DNA of 64,000 bases from Streptomyces sp. R41 (GTDB lineage: Bacteria > Actinomycetota > Actinomycetes > Streptomycetales > Streptomycetaceae): assembly GCF_041053055.1 (NCBI RefSeq), contig NZ_CP163443.1:1674001-1738000 (forward strand). The letters are read 5' to 3'. Position numbers and translations under genes: made by a program. Shown here piece after piece: positions 7,912 through 15,875 of the stretch (position 1 is its first letter; every line of letters starts with the position of its first letter). A model generated the notes under the pieces. That model was not told the origin of the DNA, made no database searches, and was given only the letters and a program-made list of their open reading frames with translations.

Positions 7912-9089
7912 CGAGCCAGGTCCTTCCAGGCGACGTCCTTGTCGGTGCGCGGCTCGGACGGCAGTCCCAGGACGCGTTCGGCGACGATGTTGAGCAGGAT
8001 CTCGCTGGTCCCGCCCTCGATGCTGTTGCCCTTGGAACGGAGGTAGCGGTAGCCGGCGTCGCGGCCGGTGAAGTCGACCAGTTCCGGCCGGCGCATCGTC
8101 CAGTCCTCGTACAGCAGGCCCTCCTCACCGAGGAGTTCGACCTCCAGGCCGCTGATCTCCTGGTTGAGACGGGCGAAGGCGAGCTTCATGCCGGCGCCCT
8201 CGGGGCCGGGCTGGCCGACAGCGAGCTGCTGGCGCAGGCGTTCGCCGGTGAGCCGGGCGACCTCGGCCTCGACCCACAGCTTGAGCAGGCGCTGATGCAG
8301 GTCGTGCGTGCGCAGCTCCGGGCGCTCGCGCCAGGTCTTCGAGACCGGGCCGATCATGCCGCCCTCACGGGGCAGCCGCATGCCGCCGATGGCGACGCGT
8401 TCGTTGTTCAGCGTGGTCTGCGCGACCCGCCAGCCGTCGCCGACCTCGCCGAGGCGCTGGGAGTCGGGGACGCGGACGTCGGTGAGGAAGACCTCGTTGA
8501 ACTCGGCCTCGCCGGTGATCTGCCGCAGCGGGCGGACCTCGACGCCGGGGTCGGTCATGTCGCAGATGAAGTACGTGATGCCGGCGTGCTTGGGCACGTC
8601 CGGGTCGGTGCGGGCGATGAGGATGGCCCAGCGGGCGAGGTGGGCGCTGGACGTCCACACCTTCTGCCCGTTGACCACCCAGTCGTCGCCCTCCCGCACG
8701 GCGCGGGTGCCGAGCGCGGCCAGGTCGGAGCCGGCGCCCGGCTCGCTGAACAGCTGGCACCAGACCTCCTCGCCCGTCCACAGGGGCCTGAGGTACCGCT
8801 GCTGCTGCTCCTCGGTGCCATAGCGCAGGATCGTCGGCGCGGCCATGCCGAGGCCGATGCCGATGCGCCGCGGGTCGTTGTCGGGCGCGCCCGCGGCCTC
8901 CAGCTCGGCGTCCACGACGGCCTGGAGGGTGCGCGGGGCGCCGAGTCCGCCGAGGCCTTCGGGGTAGTGCACCCAGGCGAGGCCCGCGTCGAAACGGGCC
9001 TTCAGGAAGTCCACCCGCTCGGTCGTCGCCGGCGGATGTGCCGCAAGCAACTCCTGTGTGCGGCGGCGCAGTTCAGCGGAGTCGGTCAT
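7908..9089 (-). CDS. Acyl-CoA dehydrogenase, first subunit-type
   Basis: A 393-residue acyl-CoA dehydrogenase. It shows WCQLFSEPGAGSDLA (FAD/substrate region, about residues 110-125), WVVNGQKVWTSSAH, and the C-terminal GNSIEGGTSEILLNIVAERVLG. The glutamate in that last segment is the usual candidate catalytic base of this subgroup. The ATG at 9089 is preferred: it overlaps the stop of the quinone oxidoreductase gene by ATGA, and the longer frame upstream is only antisense noise. Its stop overlaps the start of the second dehydrogenase in the same way, so the three genes form one tightly coupled transcript. Confidence 0.92.
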   Translation of the reverse strand: MTDSAELRRRTQELLAAHPPATTERVDFLKARFDAGLAWVHYPEGLGGLGAPRTLQAVVDAELEAAGAPDNDPRRIGIGLGMAAPTILRYGTEEQQQRYLRPLWTGEEVWCQLFSEPGAGSDLAALGTRAVREGDDWVVNGQKVWTSSAHLARWAILIARTDPDVPKHAGITYFICDMTDPGVEVRPLRQITGEAEFNEVFLTDVRVPDSQRLGEVGDGWRVAQTTLNNERVAIGGMRLPREGGMIGPVSKTWRERPELRTHDLHQRLLKLWVEAEVARLTGERLRQQLAVGQPGPEGAGMKLAFARLNQEISGLEVELLGEEGLLYEDWTMRRPELVDFTGRDAGYRYLRSKGNSIEGGTSEILLNIVAERVLGLPSEPRTDKDVAWKDLAR

Positions 9090-10063
9090 GCGGCTGCTCC
9101 GTTCTCGAGGGAGGGCACCACGGCGACACGCCCCGTGGTGACACCGTCGGCGACCCGCTGCACGGCCGCCGCGGCACCGCTCAGCGGCACCCGCTCGCTC
9201 ACCAGCGGCTTGATCGCACCCCGCGCGGCCAGTTCGGTGAGCCGCTCGTGGCAGTGCTGGACCAGCTTCGGGTTCTTGGTGTTGTACAGGCCCCAGTGCA
9301 GGCCGAGGATCGAGTAGTTCTTCACGAGGGCGTGGTTCAGCGCCGGGCTGGGGATCGTTCCGCTCGCGAAGCCCACGACGACGATCCGGCCCTCGAAGGC
9401 GACGACCTTGGCGGACTGGGCGTATGCCGCGCCGCCGACCGGGTCGTAGATCACGTCGGCGCCCCGGCCGCCGGTCGCCTCCTTCACCGCGGCGACGACG
9501 TCCTGCGTACGCCGGTCGATGACGACGTCGCAGCCCAGCTCCCGTGCCACGGCTGCCTTGTCGGCCCCGCCGACCACGCCGATGACGTTCGCGCCGGCCG
9601 CCTTTCCGAGCTGCACGGCCGCGCTGCCGACCCCTCCGGCGGCAGCGTGGACGAGCAGCGTCTCGCCGGCTTCCAGCCCGGCGCGCCGGTGCAGACCGAA
9701 CCACCCCGTCTGGTAGCCGATGTGCAGGGCGGCCGCCTCGGCGTCGTCGAGGGCGTCGGGCGCGGGCAGCAGCGCTGCGGCGTCCGCGACGGCGTACTCG
9801 GCGAATCCGCCGGACGGCAGCGCGGGATTGGCGAGCACACGGCGCCCGTCCTCGGTCTCGCCGCAGATCTCCACGCCGGGCGTGAACGGCAGCGGGGGCC
9901 TGACCTGGTAGTGCCCCCGGCACATCAGCGCGTCCGGGAAGTTGATGTTCGCCGCGCGCACCTTGAGCAGGACCTGGCCCTCGCCGGGCTGCGGACGCTC
10001 CACTTCCTGGAGCTGCATCACCTCACTCGGCTCGCCGAGCTCGTGCACTTGCCATGCCTGCAT
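9086..10063 (-). CDS. NADPH:quinone oxidoreductase family protein
   Basis: A 325-residue zinc-free medium-chain dehydrogenase of the quinone oxidoreductase (QorA/zeta-crystallin) type. An N-terminal GroES-like domain (EVQRPQPGEGQVLLKVRAAN-like block, INFPDALMCRGHY) precedes a Rossmann domain with LLVHAAAGGVGSAAVQLGKAAGA and NVIGVV (about residues 140-170), the expected NADPH-binding motif. Conserved lower parts include VIYDPVGG and GASGxIP-like FASGTIPSPALN. It is the first gene of the operon with two acyl-CoA dehydrogenases, suggesting it reduces an enone or quinone linked to the same acyl-CoA degradation. No dedicated regulator lies directly upstream. Confidence 0.88.
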   Translation of the reverse strand: MQAWQVHELGEPSEVMQLQEVERPQPGEGQVLLKVRAANINFPDALMCRGHYQVRPPLPFTPGVEICGETEDGRRVLANPALPSGGFAEYAVADAAALLPAPDALDDAEAAALHIGYQTGWFGLHRRAGLEAGETLLVHAAAGGVGSAAVQLGKAAGANVIGVVGGADKAAVARELGCDVVIDRRTQDVVAAVKEATGGRGADVIYDPVGGAAYAQSAKVVAFEGRIVVVGFASGTIPSPALNHALVKNYSILGLHWGLYNTKNPKLVQHCHERLTELAARGAIKPLVSERVPLSGAAAAVQRVADGVTTGRVAVVPSLENGAAA

Positions 10064-10169
10064 GCGGGGCCTCCACGGGACTGCTCTGTCTGATCGGGCT
10101 CGACCGCATACTAAGCGGTCGCTTGCCCATCAGGGAACAGTCGCGTCCGTCACGCGACGACCGGGCCCC

Positions 10170-10763
10170 CTACGACCGGGCGGGGCGGGCCCGCACATGC
10201 ATCCGCTCCCCCTGCGGCCCGAACAGGCTCAGAAACTCCACAGGCCCCTCCCCCGTCGACCCGAACCAGTGCGGTACGCGGGTGTCGAACTCGGCGGCCT
10301 CCCCGGGACCGAGCACCACGTCATGCTCGCCGAGCACGAGCCGCAGCCGCCCGGAGAGCACGTAGAGCCACTCGTAGCCCTCGTGTGTGCGCGGTTCCGG
10401 TTCCATCGACCGCTGGGGTTCGAGCACCTTGAACGCCTGGAGTCCGCCGGGCTGCCGGGTGAGCGGCCAGTGCGTACGGCCGTGCATCACGATCGGCTTG
10501 GACCGCACCCGCGGATCACCCACCTCAGGCGCCCCGACCAGCTCGTCGAGAGGCACTCGGTGGGCGCGGGCGATCGGCAGCAGCAGCTCCAGGCTGGGTT
10601 TGCGCAGCCCGGACTCCAGACGCGACAGCGTGCTCACGGAGATGCCGGTCGCCTCGGACAACCCCGCGAGCGTGGCGCCCCGCTCCTTCCGGATCCGCCG
10701 CAGTCGCGGCCCGACCTCGGCCAGCACCTCGTCCGTCTGGCTCGTCTCCGCGTCATCACTCAT
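10170..10763 (-). CDS. XRE-family regulator with cupin sensor domain
   Basis: A 197-residue transcriptional regulator. The N-terminal helix-turn-helix spans residues 18-72 (LRRIRKERGATLAGLSEATG, then TLSRLESGLRKPSLELLLPIARA). The C-terminal cupin (about residues 110-190) contains HEGYEWLYVLSGRLRLVLGE and GEAAEFDTRVPHWF, the two cupin motifs. Such proteins sense a small ligand and usually repress. It is transcribed divergently from the flavoprotein at 10841, sharing a 77-bp intergenic region with a perfect palindrome, so it most likely controls that gene and itself. Confidence 0.9.
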   Translation of the reverse strand: MSDDAETSQTDEVLAEVGPRLRRIRKERGATLAGLSEATGISVSTLSRLESGLRKPSLELLLPIARAHRVPLDELVGAPEVGDPRVRSKPIVMHGRTHWPLTRQPGGLQAFKVLEPQRSMEPEPRTHEGYEWLYVLSGRLRLVLGEHDVVLGPGEAAEFDTRVPHWFGSTGEGPVEFLSLFGPQGERMHVRARPARS

Positions 10764-10764
10764 G

Positions 10765-10774
10765 GCAATATTGC
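10765..10774. promoter_or_regulatory. Candidate operator GCAATATTGC
   Basis: A perfect 10-bp palindrome directly upstream of the XRE-cupin start and about 65 nt before the divergent flavoprotein gene. Its A/T content stands out in this GC-rich DNA. Placement suggests autoregulation and control of the neighbour by the XRE-cupin protein. Confidence 0.55.
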
Positions 10775-10840
10775 AGAATCAGCAAAGCCATTTGTCAATT
10801 CGGCCGCGGTCGGGCGACCTTCTCCGTGGAGGTGGTCACC

Positions 10841-11785
10841 ATGACCGAGACATACGAAGCGGTAGTCATCGGCGGCGGCGCGGCGGGGCTGTCTGCCGCG
10901 CTCGTGCTGGGGCGCGCCCGGCGCCGCACGCTCGTCGTCGACGCGGGCGAACCGCGCAACGCGCCCGCCGCGCACATGCAGGGCTATCTGACCCGGGACG
11001 GCATGCCGCCCGCCGAGTTCCTCGCCGAGGGACGGCGCGAGATCGAGGGGTACGGGGTCGAGCTCGTCCGGGACCGCGCGGTGGACGTCGTCCGTGACGA
11101 CGCCGGGGAGTTCGACGTCGCCTTGGCGACCGGGCCCACGGTGCACGCGCGCCGGCTGGTCGTCACCACCGGCCTGGCCGACGAGCTGCCGTCGGTACCC
11201 GGCGTCGCCGAGCGCTTCGGACGGGACGTCGTGCACTGCCCGTACTGCCACGGCTGGGAGGTCCGCGACGAGGCCTTCGGCGTGCTGGCCACTACGCCGA
11301 TGAGCGTGCACCAGGCGCTGATGGTGAGCCAGTGGTCGAAGGACGTGACGCTGTTCCTGCACACGGTCGGCGAGGACGAGCTGTCGGACGAGGATCGACG
11401 CAGGCTCGCCGCGGCCGGTGTCGCCGTCGTGCCCGGCGAGGTCGCGGGACTGGTGGTCGACGGCGACCGGCTGACCGGCGTGCGCCTGGCGGACGGCACG
11501 GCACACGACCGCTCGGTGCTGTTCGTCGCGCCCCGCGCCGTCCCGCGCACCGGCCTGTTCGAGCGGCTGGGCGCCGAGCTGCGGGAGACGCCGTTCGGCA
11601 CGTATCCCGTGGTCGACGAGACGGGACTGACGACCGTGCCCGGCGTCTGGGCGGCGGGAAACGCGATCGGCTTCGCGGAGCAGGTCGTGAACGCGGCGAG
11701 CGGCGGATACCGGGCCGCGGCAACGCTCAACGGAGAGCTGCTGCTCGCGGACCTCGACGCCGCCGTCGAGCGGGGGCAGAACTAG
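10841..11785 (+). CDS. Thioredoxin-reductase-like FAD oxidoreductase
   Basis: A 314-residue two-dinucleotide-fold flavoprotein. The FAD motif VVIGGGAAGLSAALVLGRARR opens the protein, and a CPYC redox pair (VVHCPYCHGWEVRDE) lies near residue 130, as in thioredoxin reductases. The closing FAD motif is TVPGVWAAGNAIGFAEQVVNA near residues 265-290. Cysteine spacing suggests dithiol/disulfide chemistry, but no thioredoxin gene is adjacent, so the partner is unknown. The second dinucleotide motif is weak. The ATG at 10841 follows GGAGGT with good spacing; a GTG-type upstream start at 10826 is unlikely. It is divergent from, and probably controlled by, the XRE-cupin regulator. Confidence 0.87.
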   Translation: MTETYEAVVIGGGAAGLSAALVLGRARRRTLVVDAGEPRNAPAAHMQGYLTRDGMPPAEFLAEGRREIEGYGVELVRDRAVDVVRDDAGEFDVALATGPTVHARRLVVTTGLADELPSVPGVAERFGRDVVHCPYCHGWEVRDEAFGVLATTPMSVHQALMVSQWSKDVTLFLHTVGEDELSDEDRRRLAAAGVAVVPGEVAGLVVDGDRLTGVRLADGTAHDRSVLFVAPRAVPRTGLFERLGAELRETPFGTYPVVDETGLTTVPGVWAAGNAIGFAEQVVNAASGGYRAAATLNGELLLADLDAAVERGQN

Positions 11786-11844
11786 GGCCTGTCTCCGCGT
11801 CTCCGCGTCTCCGCGTCTCCGACATGATCCGCGGGACAGGCCCT
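11784..11844. terminator. Hairpin with 8-bp tandem repeat in its loop
   Basis: AGGGCCTGTC (11784-11793) pairs with GACAGGCCCT (11835-11844), and flanking CCGCG/CGCGG can extend the stem. The loop holds four copies of GTCTCCGC (11791-11822). It begins at the stop codon of the flavoprotein gene, so it probably serves as its terminator. Confidence 0.55.
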
Positions 11845-11853
11845 GGACCCCCG

Positions 11854-12015
11854 CCGTATCTGTACGCGCGTGGAGCCGGACCGTGCCTGTACGAATCTGG
11901 CCCCGGTCCGGGCCCGTACGGCTGTGAACCCGGTCCGCGCGCGTACGGCTGTGGACCCGACCGAGCCCGTACGGGTGAGCCCCTGAAACCGTGCCCGTAC
12001 GGGTGTGGACCCGGC
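11854..12015. repeat. Six-copy 27-bp tandem repeat
   Basis: Six units of exactly 27 bp begin at 11854, 11881, 11908, 11935, 11962 and 11989. The consensus is approximately CCGNGCCCGTACGGCTGTGG followed by ACCCGGT. A TACG core recurs in every unit. It ends about 20 bp before the DNA ligase start codon, so it fills the ligase promoter region. Confidence 0.85.
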
Positions 12016-12037
12016 GTCCGCGTTGCACCATGGCTGC

Positions 12038-13576
12038 ATGCTGCTGAGCCGGCTCGCTCATGTGTCCCAGGAGGTCGCCGCCACCTCGGCGCGATCCCGG
12101 AAGATCGCGTTGCTCGCCGAGCTGTTCCGGGACGCGGAGGCGGACGACGTGCCGATCGTCATCCCGTATCTGGCGGGCCGCCTGCCACAGGGGCGGCTCG
12201 GCATCGGCTGGAAGATCCTCAGCCGGCCGGTCCCTCCGGCGCCGGAGCCTTCCCTCACGGTGCGGGAGGTGGACGCCCGGCTGTCGGAACTGGGCACGGT
12301 CACCGGCGCCGGCTCGCAGGCCGAACGGGCGCGCCTGGTGGGCGAGTTGATGGCGGCGGCCACCGAGGACGAGCAGCGCTTGCTGTTCGGGCTGATCAGC
12401 GGCGAGGTACGGCAGGGCGCACTGGACGCGGTCGCCGTCGAGGGTCTCGCCGAGGCCACCGGCGCGCCCGGCGCGGACGTACGACGAGCGGTGATGCTCG
12501 CCGGCTCGCTGCAGACGGTGGCACAGGCACTGCTGTCCCACGGCCCGCAGGCGCTCGACGACTTCCGGCTCACCATCGGCCGACCGGTGCTGCCGATGCT
12601 GGCGCACACGGCGGGGTCCGTCTCCGAAGCGGTCGAGAAGCTGGGCGCGTGCGCCGTCGAGGAGAAGCTCGACGGCATCCGCGTACAAGTCCACCGCGAC
12701 GGCGACGACGTACGGATCTACACCCGCACCCTCGACGACATCACCGACCGTCTGCCCGAACTCACGTCCGCGGCGATGGAGTTGAAGGGCGAGCGATTCA
12801 TCCTGGACGGCGAGGTGATCGCGCTGGACGAGGACGGGCGGCCGCGCTCCTTCCAGGAGACGGCCGGGCGCGTGGGCTCGCGCGTGGACGTGGCGACGGC
12901 CGCGAAGACCGTGCCCGTCTCCCCCGTCTTCTTCGACGCGCTGTCCGTCGACGGCCAGGATCTGCTCGATCTGCCGTTCACCGAGCGGCACGCGGAGCTG
13001 GCGCGGCTGGTCCCCGAGCCGATGCGGGTGCGGCGCACGCTCGTGGACGGCCCCACGGACCTCACCGCGGCGGAGCGGTTCCTCGCCGACACCCTGAAAC
13101 GCGGCCACGAAGGCGTCGTGGTCAAGGCCCTCGACGCCCCCTACAGCGCGGGCCGGCGCGGCGCCTCCTGGCTGAAGGTCAAGCCCGTGCACACCCTAGA
13201 CCTGGTGGTCCTGGCGGCCGAGTGGGGTCACGGGAGGCGCACCGGCAAGCTGTCCAACCTGCACCTCGGCGCGCGCAACGCGGACGGGTCCTTCGCGATG
13301 CTCGGCAAGACGTTCAAGGGCATGACCGACGCGATGCTCACCTGGCAGACCGAGCGTCTCCAGGAGCTCGCCGTCGAGGACAACGGCTACGTGGTGACCG
13401 TACGACCGGAACTCGTCGTCGAGATCGCGTACGACGGTCTGCAGAAATCCACCCGCTACCCGGCCGGCGTCACTCTCCGCTTCGCCCGTGTCGTGCGCTA
13501 CCGCGAGGACAAGACCCCGGCCGAGGCCGACACCGTCGCAACACTGCTCGCCGCGCACCCGGAGGTCACCCCGTGA
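12038..13576 (+). CDS. lig: ATP-dependent DNA ligase
   Basis: A 512-residue ATP-dependent DNA ligase (LigB-type), additional to the essential NAD-dependent enzyme expected elsewhere. An N-terminal alpha-helical DNA-binding domain (about residues 1-195) is followed by adenylation motif I EEKLDGIRVQVH, with the nucleotidyl-accepting Lys near residue 210. Motif III-like FILDGEVIALDEDG and the KRGHEGVVVKALDAPYSAG / SWLKVKP segments come next. A C-terminal OB fold runs from about residue 400 to 505. Start ATG 12038 gives the usual length. It overlaps the NUDIX gene by four bases (GTGA), so the two are co-expressed. It may act in repair or non-essential end sealing. Confidence 0.93.
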   Translation: MLLSRLAHVSQEVAATSARSRKIALLAELFRDAEADDVPIVIPYLAGRLPQGRLGIGWKILSRPVPPAPEPSLTVREVDARLSELGTVTGAGSQAERARLVGELMAAATEDEQRLLFGLISGEVRQGALDAVAVEGLAEATGAPGADVRRAVMLAGSLQTVAQALLSHGPQALDDFRLTIGRPVLPMLAHTAGSVSEAVEKLGACAVEEKLDGIRVQVHRDGDDVRIYTRTLDDITDRLPELTSAAMELKGERFILDGEVIALDEDGRPRSFQETAGRVGSRVDVATAAKTVPVSPVFFDALSVDGQDLLDLPFTERHAELARLVPEPMRVRRTLVDGPTDLTAAERFLADTLKRGHEGVVVKALDAPYSAGRRGASWLKVKPVHTLDLVVLAAEWGHGRRTGKLSNLHLGARNADGSFAMLGKTFKGMTDAMLTWQTERLQELAVEDNGYVVTVRPELVVEIAYDGLQKSTRYPAGVTLRFARVVRYREDKTPAEADTVATLLAAHPEVTP

Positions 13577-14037
13577 GCGGGAAGCGGAGCGCCGGGATGT
13601 TGTTGTTCCGGCACACCGACCGCGGTCTGGAGGTGTTGCTCGGCCATATGGGTGGGCCGTTCTTCGCGCGGCGCGACGCCGGGGCCTGGACCGTGCCCAA
13701 GGGCGAGTACGAGCCCGACGAGGCCGCCTGGGACGCGGCACGCCGCGAGTTCCAGGAGGAACTGGGGCTGCCGCCGCCCGAGGGCGAGGCCGTCCCGCTG
13801 GGCGAGGTCACACAGACCAACGGCAAGGTCGTCACGGCCTGGGCGGTCGAGGCCGATCTCGACCCGGCGACCGTCGTCCCCGGCACCTTCGAGATGGAGT
13901 GGCCGCCGAAATCGGGACGGCGGCAGGAGTTCCCCGAGCTGGACCGGGTGGAGTGGTTCGACCTGGACCGCGCCCGGGCGGTGATCGTGAAGGCGCAGGC
14001 GGAGTTTCTCGACCGGCTCGCGGAGCACTCGGGCTGA
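13573..14037 (+). CDS. NUDIX hydrolase
   Basis: A 154-residue NUDIX hydrolase. The Nudix box is intact at about residues 43-65: G EYEPDE ... ARREFQEELGL, with the RE and EE residues that bind the metal-pyrophosphate. Its length and N-terminus (SAGMLLFRH, LLGHMGGPFF) match a small group often found beside DNA ligase genes. It starts with GTG inside the ligase stop codon. It may clean up oxidised nucleotides or act on adenylated products, but the substrate is not predictable. Confidence 0.88.
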   Translation: MSGKRSAGMLLFRHTDRGLEVLLGHMGGPFFARRDAGAWTVPKGEYEPDEAAWDAARREFQEELGLPPPEGEAVPLGEVTQTNGKVVTAWAVEADLDPATVVPGTFEMEWPPKSGRRQEFPELDRVEWFDLDRARAVIVKAQAEFLDRLAEHSG

Positions 14038-14163
14038 GACATCGGGCCGCGGGTCCGGGGCACCCGCCCGAGCGCCTCGTCCCACGAGGGACAGCCTTCC
14101 GCGTTGCGCCGCACCGCGCCGCGCGGGAGGGTCGAAGCACAGCCCGTATACAGGAGGTCGGCC

Positions 14164-15558
14164 ATGCCTATCGCAACGGTGAACCCGGCGAACGGCGAGA
14201 CGCTCAAGACGTACGACGCCCTGGGCGCCGAAGAGATCGAGCGCAGGCTCGCGGCCGCCGAAGCCGCGTTCCGTACCCATCGCACCACGTCCTTCGCCGA
14301 GCGGGCGCGGCTGCTGCACAGGGCCGCCGACCTGCTCGACGAGGAGCAGCAGGACATCGGCCGGGTGATGACCACGGAGATGGGCAAGCCTGTCAAGCAG
14401 GCGCGTGCGGAGGCAGCCAAATGCGCGAAGGCGATGCGCTGGTACGCCGACCACGCCCAGGGGCTGCTCGCCGACGAGGAGCCGGCCGACTCCGACGTCA
14501 AGGACTCCGGTGCCTCCCGCGTCCTCGTGCGCTACCGGCCGCTGGGCCCGGTGCTGGCCGTCATGCCGTGGAACTTCCCGCTGTGGCAGGTGATCCGGTT
14601 CGCCGCGCCCGCGCTGATGGCGGGCAACGTAGGCCTGCTCAAGCACGCCTCGAACGTGCCGCAGACCGCCCTCTACCTGGAGGAACTGTTCCGCCGGGCG
14701 GGCTTCCCCGAGGGCTGCTTCCAGACGCTGCTGATCGGCTCGGGCGCCGTCGAGGACGTCCTGCGCGACCCGCGCGTCAAGGCGGCCACGCTCACGGGGA
14801 GTGAACCGGCGGGCCGGGCGGTCGCCTCGGTCGCCGGGGACGAGGTCAAGAAGACGGTCCTGGAGCTGGGCGGCAGCGACCCCTTCGTCGTCATGCCGTC
14901 CGCCGACCTCGACCGGGCCGCGAAGATCGCCGTGACGGCGCGTGTACAGAACAACGGGCAGTCGTGCATCGCCGCCAAGCGGTTCATCGTGCACACCGAC
15001 GTGTTCGACGCCTTCACCGAGCGGTTCACGGCGGGCATGCGGGCCCTGAAGGTGGGCGACCCGCTGGACGAGGAGACGGACATCGGTCCGCTCTCCACCG
15101 AGCAGGGCCGCAGCGACCTTCAGGAGCTGGTCGACGACGCGGTGGAGAGCGGCGCGACCGTCCTGTGCGGCGGCGAACGCCCCGAAGGCTTCCGGGACCG
15201 CGGCTGGTACTACGCGCCGACCATCCTGACCGACATCACCCCCGAGATGCGCATCCACCAGGAGGAGGCCTTCGGGCCCGTCGCCACGCTCTACCGCGCG
15301 GCCGACCTGGACGCGGCGGTGGCCCTCGCCAACGACACCCCGTTCGGGCTCAGTTCGAACGTCTGGACGCGCGACGGGACCGACGTGGACCGGTTCGTCC
15401 GTGATCTGGAGGCGGGCGGCGTGTACGTCAACGGGATGACGGCGTCCCACCCGGCGTTCCCGTTCGGCGGGGTGAAGCGATCCGGCTACGGGCGTGAGCT
15501 GTCGGAGCACGGAATCCGCGAGTTCTGCAACATCACCACCGTATGGCACGGAGCGTGA
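14164..15558 (+). CDS. gabD: Succinate-semialdehyde dehydrogenase
   Basis: A 464-residue aldehyde dehydrogenase most like succinate-semialdehyde dehydrogenases, oxidising succinic semialdehyde to succinate with NAD(P). Landmarks are VMPWNFPLWQVIRF (cofactor domain), TGSEPAGRAVAS, the general base in VLELGGSDPFVV (about residue 237) and the catalytic Cys in NNGQSCIAAKRF (about residue 271). FPFGGVKRSGYGRELSEHG lies at the C-terminus. ATG 14164 is chosen because family similarity begins immediately (NPANGETLKTYDAL). No GABA transaminase is adjacent, so the enzyme probably serves general semialdehyde oxidation. Confidence 0.87.
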   Translation: MPIATVNPANGETLKTYDALGAEEIERRLAAAEAAFRTHRTTSFAERARLLHRAADLLDEEQQDIGRVMTTEMGKPVKQARAEAAKCAKAMRWYADHAQGLLADEEPADSDVKDSGASRVLVRYRPLGPVLAVMPWNFPLWQVIRFAAPALMAGNVGLLKHASNVPQTALYLEELFRRAGFPEGCFQTLLIGSGAVEDVLRDPRVKAATLTGSEPAGRAVASVAGDEVKKTVLELGGSDPFVVMPSADLDRAAKIAVTARVQNNGQSCIAAKRFIVHTDVFDAFTERFTAGMRALKVGDPLDEETDIGPLSTEQGRSDLQELVDDAVESGATVLCGGERPEGFRDRGWYYAPTILTDITPEMRIHQEEAFGPVATLYRAADLDAAVALANDTPFGLSSNVWTRDGTDVDRFVRDLEAGGVYVNGMTASHPAFPFGGVKRSGYGRELSEHGIREFCNITTVWHGA

Positions 15559-15583
15559 GCGTTCCGCAGCTACGATCCCCTCT

Positions 15584-15823
15584 GTGAACCGCGAAGTGAC
15601 CCTGCCTCTGATCGTCGACGACCGCGGCACGTTGCAGGTGGCGGCCGCCGACGTCAGCAAGCTGCTGCGCACGGTGGGCGGCCGGTGGCTGCATCTGGTG
15701 GAGGCCGGCCAGGACGGGCTCGACGAGGACACGGTGGCGGCGCTCACGATCGAACTCGCCAAGCTCGCCGACCGCATCGACGTGGCCTGCATCGCGCACA
15801 GCAGTGGGACGACGGCCGACTGA
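15584..15823 (+). CDS. Small conserved protein (DUF6213-like)
   Basis: A 79-residue soluble protein beginning NREVTLPLIVDDRG at a GTG start. It contains LLRTVGGRWLHLVEAGQDGL and an Asp/Glu-rich helix (LDEDTVAALTIELAKLADRID). I associate this pattern with a Streptomyces family of unknown function that I believe is DUF6213. It follows the dehydrogenase by 25 bp and may be co-transcribed. The longer frame upstream is antisense/offset overlap with the dehydrogenase and is not used. Confidence 0.7.
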   Translation: MNREVTLPLIVDDRGTLQVAAADVSKLLRTVGGRWLHLVEAGQDGLDEDTVAALTIELAKLADRIDVACIAHSSGTTAD

Positions 15824-15875
15824 CCATGCGTCAGGGCTTCCCCGCAGACCTGTTCACGGCGGGTCCGGTCGCTCT

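Noticed and set aside
10760..13192. Very long open frame (about 810 residues) antisense to the flavoprotein and ligase genes
   Set aside because: It is the opposite-strand shadow of two well-supported genes; its sequence is rich in Arg/Gly/His as expected for antisense high-GC frames.
11332..14037. Long plus-strand frame running through flavoprotein, ligase and NUDIX genes
   Set aside because: Only its last 154 codons correspond to a real protein (the NUDIX hydrolase). The rest is out of frame with the ligase and shows shadow composition.
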